A DNA stretch of 37,181 bases from Kiloniellales bacterium (lineage in GTDB: Bacteria > Pseudomonadota > Alphaproteobacteria > Kiloniellales > JAKSBE01), in contig JANQGU010000365.1 of assembly GCA_028282935.1 (NCBI GenBank), positions 1 to 37,181 on the forward strand, written 5' to 3'. This document shows, piece by piece, positions 28,389 through 34,587 of the stretch. Under the pieces are notes generated by a model. That model saw nothing but the letters and a program-made list of their open reading frames with translations. It was not told where the DNA came from and searched no databases. Each line of letters begins with the position of its first letter. Within the stretch, counting starts at the first letter, position 1. Both the position numbers and the translations under genes were made by a program.

Positions 28389-28982
28389 TCAGAACGACAG
28401 GCGCAGGGCCGCGTCCCGCGCCTTCCGGCCCAGGGCGGAGTCGGGAAAGCCGTCCAGGGTTTCCGGCAGGCGGGCCGAGACATCGATGCAGTCCCCGGTC
28501 GAGGCTTCGATCCGGGCGTCGAACTGGGCCAGGATCGCCAGCATCGGGGCATTGCCGGCCTGGATCTGACCGGAGAAGCGGCGCAGGCCCTGGGCCCGCC
28601 CGAGACGCCACAGCAGGGCCAGGAGCAGGATCCCGAGGCCCCGCCGCTGATGGGCGTCGACCACGGTCAGCGCGATCTCGGCAGTGCCCGGCCGATCCGC
28701 CAGCCGCACGAAGCGGGCGACGCCGATGCCCTTGCGACCGGGCGCGCTCAGGTCGCTCGCGCCCCAGGCGACGTGGTGGCGTTGATCGACCGCGGTCAGA
28801 TAGCGCAGTTCCTCGGCCGAGAAGCGCGAAACCGGCCGTCCAAACCGCCGATAGCGGGAAAGGGGGGAGAGGCGCTGCAGCCCGGCCTGCAAGCCCGGAG
28901 CATCTTTCGGCGAAAGCGGGTGCAGACGGACCTCTCCCCCGTCGGCCAGCGGAACCCGGAAAGCGGCCTTGGCTGGGATCAT
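28389..28982 (-). CDS. GNAT-family N-acetyltransferase
   Basis: The product is about 197 residues from the ATG of MIPAKAAFRVPLADGG; the track ORF extends 51 codons further upstream into arginine-rich sequence without family features. The N-terminal part has VRLHPLSPKDAPGLQAGLQRLSPLSRYRRF, a pattern seen in GNAT domains attached to acetyl-CoA synthetase-like proteins and in stand-alone relatives. AEIALTVVDAHQRRGLGILLLALLWRLGRAQGL is strand 4 and the acetyl-CoA pyrophosphate loop (QRRGLG). The acceptor is unknown. It is divergent from the HxlR regulator, about 235 bp between starts, and could be its target. Confidence 0.82.
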   Translation of the reverse strand: MIPAKAAFRVPLADGGEVRLHPLSPKDAPGLQAGLQRLSPLSRYRRFGRPVSRFSAEELRYLTAVDQRHHVAWGASDLSAPGRKGIGVARFVRLADRPGTAEIALTVVDAHQRRGLGILLLALLWRLGRAQGLRRFSGQIQAGNAPMLAILAQFDARIEASTGDCIDVSARLPETLDGFPDSALGRKARDAALRLSF

Positions 28983-29177
28983 GACGCCGCCCCGGCAGCG
29001 GCCGCGCCGAAAAGCGCCATCTCCGAGCGGCAGGGCAAGGCGGCGAAGCGGGCAGGGAAAGCGATCGGCAGGGGCATGTTCCGAACACCCTTCTGCGGCG
29101 TTTCCAGCGGCGGGCTCGGCGCGATGAGCGCCCATCCGTTTTGAAATGAAACTTGGCTGCGGGAGGAATGCAAGAGG

Positions 29178-29198
29178 AAAGTTGTATAATACAACTTT
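29178..29198. promoter_or_regulatory. Perfect 21-bp palindromic operator upstream of the HxlR gene
   Basis: AAAGTTGTATAATACAACTTT has two exact 10-base arms around a central A and contains TATAAT. It ends 20 bases before the regulator's start codon. HxlR proteins are dimers that commonly bind such GTA-N-TAC palindromes, so autoregulation, and perhaps control of the divergent GNAT gene, is likely. Confidence 0.75.
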
Positions 29199-29218
29199 TC
29201 TTCCTAGACTCCGGATCC

Positions 29219-29719
29219 ATGCGAAAGCGCTTCGATGACATGAACTGCTCGGTCGCGCGCGCCCTCGACCTTCTGGGCGAATGGTGGACGATCCTGATCA
29301 TCCGCGAGGCCTTTGCCGGCACCCGCCGCTTCGAGGACTTCCAGCAGCGCCTCGGGATCGCCCGGAACATCTTGACCTCGCGCCTGCGACGGCTGACCGA
29401 CCAGGGGGTGCTGGAGCGGGTCGCCGCCCGGGAAGGCGGGCGGCGGAAGGTCTATCGCCTGACGCGCAAGGGCCGGGACCTGCTGCCGGTGCTGGTCGCG
29501 CTGATGCAGTGGGGTGACCGCTGGGTCACCGGCCCCGGCCGGGAGCCGCTGCGGCTGGTCGAGCGGGCCAGCGGCCTGGGCATCGCCCGCGTCACGGTGC
29601 AGAACCTGCACGGCCGGACGCTCGGCCTCGAGGACCTCAAGACCTTGCCGGGCCCCGGATTCGTTCGGGAAACCCAGGCCAGGCCCCGATCCGAGGCGGC
29701 GGAGACCGAGGGCGCCTGA
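29219..29719 (+). CDS. HxlR-family winged helix-turn-helix transcriptional regulator
   Basis: The product is 166 residues from the ATG of MRKRFDDMNCSVARALDLLG. The HxlR domain covers about residues 9-100: CSVARALDLLGEWWTILIIREAF, RRFEDFQQRLGIARNILTSRLRRLTDQGVLER and GRRKVYRLTRKGRDLLPVLVALMQWGDRW. The Cys in MNCSVA is at the position that senses electrophiles or oxidants in several family members. The C-terminal 50 residues are extra and end in an acidic tail. No typical ribosome binding site is close to the ATG, so the transcript may be short-leadered from the palindromic promoter just upstream. The target is unknown. Confidence 0.9.
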   Translation: MRKRFDDMNCSVARALDLLGEWWTILIIREAFAGTRRFEDFQQRLGIARNILTSRLRRLTDQGVLERVAAREGGRRKVYRLTRKGRDLLPVLVALMQWGDRWVTGPGREPLRLVERASGLGIARVTVQNLHGRTLGLEDLKTLPGPGFVRETQARPRSEAAETEGA

Positions 29720-29879
29720 ACCGAGAGCCCATCACAGGCGCCCGTCATCCGGCCGCGCGTGATTACCGAGAGTTAACGACACTTGTGGACTATGTCCTTC
29801 GGCAGGCTATCTCCCCGCGAGGCCGGGGGCCGGCAGGCCGAGCGATTCCCAGGGACAGAGACCGGCGCGGGCGAGTGAT

Positions 29880-30926
29880 ATGACGGCAGACACGGCCAAA
29901 GGCGGAACCCAGGCGGAAGCCGTCAGCTTCGAGCACAAGCTGTTCTCCTCCATGGAGAACTTGCACTTCCGCCTCTCGGTGCAGAACCCCGACCAGCCGG
30001 TCATGATGGTCACCTTCGGCGAGAACGAGGTCGCCCTGCCCTTCGACGGCATCCGCAAGGAGTTCGCGATCGAGGAGGGCTCGGCCGACGACCACATGCT
30101 GAAGCTGGTCGCCGAGGGCCTCAACTTCGTCGTGCTGCTGCGCCCCGGCGACCCGATCCCGGCCGAGCTCCTGACCGGCGCCCCCTCGGCGGAAATCTCC
30201 CCGGACCACCGCCTGATCGCCTTCCAGCGCCTGACCCTGCAGCTCGCGACCTGGGTCTCGGGCGACGAATCCCTGATCACCGACCGCGAGCAGCTGGCCC
30301 AGATCGCCGAGGACCCGGAGACCAAGAAGCGGATCAACAACGCCATGGGCGAGGCGGCGGCGCAGCTCGGCCTGGAGCCCGGCGACAAGGACAAGGTGCT
30401 GCAGCTGATCGAGCGCCTGGCCGACGACCTCGCCGCCATCGAGGCGCTGCGCGACCGCTTCGTCGGGATCAAGGCCATGGACGAGAAGATCCAAGGCCTG
30501 CGCGGGGCGATGAAGAGCCAGCAGATCGTCATGGAGCTGATCGACCCCGTCGCCCGCCTGATGACCGAGGCAACCAAGAAGTTCGGCGCCGACTTCGAGC
30601 AGATCGATGCCCAGACCGGCGAGATCATCGCGCTCCTCAAGAACATCGACTCCCAGGTCCGCTTTATCCGCGAGCAGCGCAACGACCTCCATCACCGCCT
30701 GCTGGCCTGGGACGAGATGTTCGAGGCCTGGGACAAGGTCAAGATCGAGGACAGCGAGGCCAACGTCCGGCTGCTGCGCGAGACCTACCGCTTCCTGGCG
30801 CCGCGCTTCATGCCGGTCGACGAATGGTCGCTGCGCAGCAAGCTGCAGACGGCCGGCGGCACCGAGGTCGACCAGCGCCGGAGCGAGACCAACCACGGGC
30901 TCGCCAAGACCGAGGTGATCTGGTAG
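29880..30926 (+). CDS. Conserved-looking cytoplasmic protein of unknown function with helical/coiled-coil region
   Basis: The product is 348 residues and I do not recognise a family. There is no signal peptide and no membrane segment. Residues 15-125 look like a beta-rich globular part (LHFRLSVQNPDQPVMMVTFGENEVALPF, LNFVVLLRPGDPIPAE). From about 130 to 300 the sequence is strongly helical and charged with heptad-like spacing, for example KVLQLIERLADDLAAIEALRDRF and EQIDAQTGEIIALLKNIDSQVRFIREQRNDLHHRLLAWDEMFEAWD. The final part has LLRETYRFLAPRFMPVDEW. Codon use and GC content match the neighbours, so it is a real gene of the core genome type. It is convergent with the YeeE gene, only 6 bases apart. 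Confidence 0.75.
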   Translation: MTADTAKGGTQAEAVSFEHKLFSSMENLHFRLSVQNPDQPVMMVTFGENEVALPFDGIRKEFAIEEGSADDHMLKLVAEGLNFVVLLRPGDPIPAELLTGAPSAEISPDHRLIAFQRLTLQLATWVSGDESLITDREQLAQIAEDPETKKRINNAMGEAAAQLGLEPGDKDKVLQLIERLADDLAAIEALRDRFVGIKAMDEKIQGLRGAMKSQQIVMELIDPVARLMTEATKKFGADFEQIDAQTGEIIALLKNIDSQVRFIREQRNDLHHRLLAWDEMFEAWDKVKIEDSEANVRLLRETYRFLAPRFMPVDEWSLRSKLQTAGGTEVDQRRSETNHGLAKTEVIW

Positions 30927-30932
30927 CGCCGG

Positions 30933-32159
30933 TCAGCTCCGGCGGCCCGCGCGGCCCTCGACCAGCAGGCCGAAGGCCGGCCGCAGCCGGGTCCCAAGGT
31001 AGCTGCCGACCAGGGCGGCCAGGAACCAGAGCCAGCCGTGCAGGCTGCCCGAGGCGATGCCGCTGAAGTAGGCCCCGACGTTGCAGCCGAAGGCGAGGCG
31101 GGCGCCATAGCCCATCAGCAGGCCGCCGACGACGGCGGCCAGCAGCGAGCGCCAGGGGATGCGCCGCTCGGGCGCGAAGCGGCCGGCCAGGCCCGCCGCC
31201 AGGAAGGCGCCGACGATGATCCCGAAGTTCATCACCGAGGTGGTGTTGGCGAAGACCGAGGCCTCCAGCAGGTTCTGCCGGCCGGGCGTGGCCCAGTAGG
31301 TCCAGCCGCCGAGGTCGACGCCCAGGGCCGAGGCCGCCTTGGCGCCCCAGATCGTGTAGCCGAAGCTGACCCCCCAGGGATGGCCGGCCAGGGCCAGGGT
31401 CGCCAGGTTGAGCCCGGCGAGCAGGACCGCGCCGGCGATCAGCGGCCAGGGCCCCTGCAGCAGGCGGCTGCGGCCCTTGGCGGTCCGGAGGATCGGCTCC
31501 AGGCGGCCGTGGCGCCGGCGCTCGACGACCACGGTGGCGAGGACGATGGCGCCGAAGGCCGCCCATTGCAGGGCGATGGCCCCGAGGGCGCCGAACTCGC
31601 GGCTCAGCGAGATGCTGCCCAGGCTGTACTGCTGCAGCCACCAGGGCAGATGGGCGGTGCCGATGACCGAGCCGACGCAGAAGAACACCAGGGTGACCAG
31701 CATCCGGCTCCGCCCGCCACCCACGGTGAAGAGCGTGCCCGAGGCGCAGCCGCCGCCGAGCTGCATGCCCAGGCCGAAGAGGAAGGCACCGACCGTGACC
31801 GAGACCCCGACCGGGGCGATAAAGCCGCCGGCCGGGCGGCCGAAGAGGCTGCCGGCGGCGATGATCGGCAGGAAGCAGGCGGTGGTCAGGGCCAGCATGA
31901 CCATCTGGGCGCGCAGCCCGGCCCCGCGCCCGTCGGCGATGAAGACCCGCCAGGCCCCGGTGAAGCCGAAGCTGGCGTGATAGAGCACCAGGCCGAAGCC
32001 GCCGCCGAGCAGGTAGAGCCAGGCCTGCCGGCCCTCGAAGCTCCGGCTCAGCGCCAGGGCGCCGCCGAGAAGCAGCAGCAGGCCCAGGCCCGTGACCCAG
32101 GGGTCGGGGCTGCGCGGCCGGCTCTCCGGCGCGCCCAGCGCGGCATCGACGGCGGTCAT
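30933..32159 (-). CDS. YeeE/YedE-family membrane transporter
   Basis: The product is 408 residues with about 10 or more hydrophobic segments. Both halves carry the family's conserved cysteine motif: LGGGCASGTLFTVGGG in the N-terminal half and AFGCNVGAYFSGIASGSLHGWLWFLAALVGSYLGTRLRP in the C-terminal half. These cysteines line the path for thiosulfate in the characterised member TsuA, so uptake of thiosulfate or a related sulfur compound is the likely role. No TusA-like protein (its common partner) is adjacent. The start is the ATG of MTAVDAALGAPE; no strong ribosome binding site is seen. Confidence 0.9.
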   Translation of the reverse strand: MTAVDAALGAPESRPRSPDPWVTGLGLLLLLGGALALSRSFEGRQAWLYLLGGGFGLVLYHASFGFTGAWRVFIADGRGAGLRAQMVMLALTTACFLPIIAAGSLFGRPAGGFIAPVGVSVTVGAFLFGLGMQLGGGCASGTLFTVGGGRSRMLVTLVFFCVGSVIGTAHLPWWLQQYSLGSISLSREFGALGAIALQWAAFGAIVLATVVVERRRHGRLEPILRTAKGRSRLLQGPWPLIAGAVLLAGLNLATLALAGHPWGVSFGYTIWGAKAASALGVDLGGWTYWATPGRQNLLEASVFANTTSVMNFGIIVGAFLAAGLAGRFAPERRIPWRSLLAAVVGGLLMGYGARLAFGCNVGAYFSGIASGSLHGWLWFLAALVGSYLGTRLRPAFGLLVEGRAGRRS

Positions 32160-32274
32160 CGCGGAGTCGGGTTCCGTGTCATGGGAGGACTATGGCCAGC
32201 CTCCGACCGGCCTGTCGAGCCGCCCCACGCAGATGTGAACCTAGTCCCGGGTGCCGACGCTTGCAGGAGTAGAA

Positions 32275-32384
32275 GAGTCACCCCCACCCCAGCCCTCCCC
32301 CATCAAGGGGGAGGGAGCAGGATCGGGACCGCCGCCCAATCAAGCCCTCCCCCTTGATGGGGGAGGGTTGGGAGGGGGTGACTC
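32275..32384. repeat. REPIN-like inverted pair of palindromic repeats
   Basis: The left arm begins GAGTCACCCCCACCCCAG and ends CATCAAGGGGGAGGG (32275-32315). The right arm, starting CCCTCCCCCTTGATGG and ending GGGGGTGACTC (32345-32384), is nearly its reverse complement. Each arm itself holds a palindrome around the TTGATG/CATCAA centre, and a 29-base spacer separates the arms. A single related copy is at 6905-6955. This is the layout of REP doublets moved by RAYT transposases. Confidence 0.78.
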
Positions 32385-32405
32385 TCCGAATTGCACAGGT
32401 GAGTC

Positions 32406-33134
32406 CTACAGCAGCCGGAGCTGGGCGGCGGGCTCGGGCGCCGCGGCGCCTTCCTCCAGCGGCGCGGCCGCCTCGGTCAGCGAGGCATCGTCGTTGCGGA
32501 CCGCGTTGACCCGGGTCGAGACCGGCGTGGCGACGAAGGTCGCCTCCGGCGCCGGACGCAGCAGCGCCTGCAGCGCGTCGCCGGCGGCCTCGGGGTCGAG
32601 CCAGGCGGCATGGTCGGCCGGCGCCAGGACCACCGGCATGCGGTGGTGGATGGCCTCGAGTCCCCGGTTCGCTTCGGTGGTGACGATGGTGAAGCTCTCC
32701 ACCGCCTCGCCGCCGGCCCGGTCGGTCCAGCGCTCCCAAAGGCCGGCGAAGGCGAAGGGGCCGCCTTCCGGGCGGGCGATGTGATAGGGCTGCTTGGGAC
32801 CCGAAGGCCGCGCCTGCCACTCGTAGAAGCCGTCGGCCGGGATCAGGCAGCGGCGCTGGCGGAAGGCCGCCCGGAAGGCCGGCTTCTCGGCGACGCTTTC
32901 GGCCCGGGCGTTGATCATGCGGCTGCCGATCGAGGCCTCCTTGGCCCAGGACGGGATCAGGCCCCAGCGCAGCGGGACCAGATGCCGCTTGCCGTCCTCC
33001 GGCCCCAGCCGGACGGCCGGCACCTCCTGGGTCGGCGCGATGTTGTAGCGCGGCGCAAGGTTGGGGGACTCCTCGAAGAGGAAGACCTCCCGCAGGCCCT
33101 CCAAGGGCGTGGTCAGGGTGTAGCGTCCGCACAT
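32406..33134 (-). CDS. SOS response-associated peptidase (SRAP; YedK/HMCES family)
   Basis: The product is 242 residues starting MCGRYTLTTP, so removal of Met exposes the catalytic Cys2. SRAP signatures follow: NLAPRYNIAPTQEVPAV, LVPLRWGLIPSWAK, MINARAESVAEKPAFR, RRCLIPADGFYEWQ (active-site Glu) and IHHRMPVVL (His). The family crosslinks through Cys2 to abasic sites in single-stranded DNA and shields them. The last 40 residues are an alanine- and glutamate-rich tail. It is alone, and I did not see a LexA box before it. The REPIN-like repeat lies just after its stop. Confidence 0.95.
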   Translation of the reverse strand: MCGRYTLTTPLEGLREVFLFEESPNLAPRYNIAPTQEVPAVRLGPEDGKRHLVPLRWGLIPSWAKEASIGSRMINARAESVAEKPAFRAAFRQRRCLIPADGFYEWQARPSGPKQPYHIARPEGGPFAFAGLWERWTDRAGGEAVESFTIVTTEANRGLEAIHHRMPVVLAPADHAAWLDPEAAGDALQALLRPAPEATFVATPVSTRVNAVRNDDASLTEAAAPLEEGAAAPEPAAQLRLL

Positions 33135-33314
33135 GGCCCCATGCTGGCCTCAAGCCGCCGCGGAGGCAAAGCAGAACTGCAGGGCCCGGTGAGAAATCAC
33201 ACAGGCAAGAGCGCGGTTTCCGGGGATGCTCGCTTGAGGCGGAACCGCCTGAAGGCTCTTCCCCACGGACCTGCGGGCGCGCTTCCCGCCACTCGAAATC
33301 CGGGGAGAGGACCT

Positions 33315-34226
33315 ATGCCGTTGACCCGTACGCTGAAGCTGACGCGTCCCTTGCTGCACGGCGACGATGTCAGGCAGGTCCAGGAACGCCTCTTGGAGCT
33401 GGGCTACCATCAGGTCGGCCGCGCCGACGGGATCTTCGGCGCCGATACCGACAGGGGGTTGCGTCTGTTCCAGCGCGACCGCCGGCTCGGGGTCGACGGA
33501 ATCGTCGGCGAGAACACCTGGGCCGCGCTCTTCGAGGCCCCTGACCGGCAAGCGCCGAGCGGGACGCCCGGCGCCTGGATCGAGCTGCTGCCGCCGCTGA
33601 CCGTGAACCACGGCATCTTCGGCAGCGTCGAGTGGCGCCTGGCGGAGGACGGCATCCGAATCGCGGATGCCGGTCCCGAGGTCACCGGCGGCCCGCCGCT
33701 GACGGTGCGGCGGGTCTGGGAGGACTTCGGCGTCTCGATCTCGCGCTGGTGCGGCGCGTTCGACGTCCCGGTGGAACTGATCCTGGCGACGATCTGCACG
33801 GAGACCGGGGGCAAACCCGAGGCGCTGCGCACCGAGCCGGGCTACGTCAGCGACGAGGCGACGCCCGACCGCGTCTCGCCGGGGATCATGCAGACCCTGA
33901 TCTCGACCGCGCGCGAGGCCCTGGACGACCGGAACATCGACCGGGACTGGCTGCTGGTCGCCGACAACTCGATCCAGGCCGGGACCGCCTACATCAGCCA
34001 GCAGCGGCGCAAGACCGACCTCGACCCGCCCAAGGTCGCCTGCGCCTACAACGCCGGCAGCGTGATCCGCAACGACGGCCCCGGCAACCGCTGGAAGATG
34101 CGCCAGTTCCCGATCGGGACGAGCCATCACGCCGACCGCTTCGTCGCCTGGTTCAACGACGCCTTCCGGTACTTCGAAACCCTGGATACCCCGCCGGGCA
34201 ACGGCTTCTGGCAGGCCCTGCGCTAA
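33315..34226 (+). CDS. Peptidoglycan-binding and lytic transglycosylase-like protein
   Basis: The product is 303 residues from the ATG of MPLTRTLKLTRPLLHGDDVR, with GGGGAGAGG immediately upstream; the track ORF runs back over the SRAP gene and is not real there. Residues 13-73 are a PG_binding_1 domain (HGDDVRQVQERLLELGYHQVG, IFGADTDRGLRLFQRDRRLGVDGIVGENTWAAL). From about 140 a transglycosylase-like fold has AFDVPVELILATICTETGG with the likely catalytic Glu163, SPGIMQTLISTA, and VACAYNAGSV. No signal peptide is visible, unlike most envelope lytic enzymes, so release may need lysis or another route. A phage-derived or secretion-associated origin is possible, but no phage genes are near. Confidence 0.82.
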   Translation: MPLTRTLKLTRPLLHGDDVRQVQERLLELGYHQVGRADGIFGADTDRGLRLFQRDRRLGVDGIVGENTWAALFEAPDRQAPSGTPGAWIELLPPLTVNHGIFGSVEWRLAEDGIRIADAGPEVTGGPPLTVRRVWEDFGVSISRWCGAFDVPVELILATICTETGGKPEALRTEPGYVSDEATPDRVSPGIMQTLISTAREALDDRNIDRDWLLVADNSIQAGTAYISQQRRKTDLDPPKVACAYNAGSVIRNDGPGNRWKMRQFPIGTSHHADRFVAWFNDAFRYFETLDTPPGNGFWQALR

Positions 34227-34413
34227 TACCAAGGCGCGTTGATACCGACTCATTTGATGGCGCGCGGCGGCCCGCGGGGCCGAGCGACCGACGGAGTCCG
34301 GCCATCGCCGCCTTGCGATCGGCGACGTCATCCATTAACCTCAATGTTCCTTTTTTGTTCCCGATGACAGGACCGTGACGGTCTTCTACATTTGGGGGTC
34401 TGGGGCTAGCGAC

Positions 34414-34429
34414 ACCCTATATCTTGTAG
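34414..34429. promoter_or_regulatory. Candidate NrdR box upstream of nrdA
   Basis: ACCCTATATCTTGTAG matches the general NrdR pattern ACACWATATATWGTGT at about 12 of 16 positions and lies 75 bases before the nrdA start. NrdR normally represses ribonucleotide reductase genes from paired boxes; I see no convincing second copy. Confidence 0.45.
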
Positions 34430-34445
34430 ATTTACACAATTCATC

Positions 34446-34587
34446 CCATCCACAGCTGTGGAAAACGGCCCGCAGCGCGGTGGATAGACGAAGGGGGAGA
34501 CACCATGGACCGAGCGGCCAGCCTGGAGGAGCGAAGGGACAGCGGGACCACGGCCCTTGTGGATAACGCGAGGAGCGCTGTGGATGA
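34446..34587. promoter_or_regulatory. Cluster of DnaA-box-like sequences at the nrdA 5' end
   Basis: Five sequences resemble the DnaA box TGTGGATAA (or its complement TTATCCACA): CCATCCACA at 34446 and TGTGGAAAA at 34457, which face each other in the perfect palindrome TCCACAGCTGTGGA; GGTGGATAG at 34479; the exact TGTGGATAA at 34558; and TGTGGATGA at 34579. In E. coli the nrdAB operon is known to be controlled by DnaA. The last two boxes fall inside the annotated start of nrdA. Confidence 0.6.

Noticed and set aside
28254-29144. 296-residue plus-strand ORF opposite the GNAT gene
   Set aside because: The minus strand encodes a clear GNAT acetyl-CoA-binding motif; the plus ORF is an antisense shadow.
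32277-32384. CRISPR-like repeat array
   Set aside because: There are only two arms in inverted, not direct, orientation with a single spacer and no cas genes; it fits a REPIN-like element.
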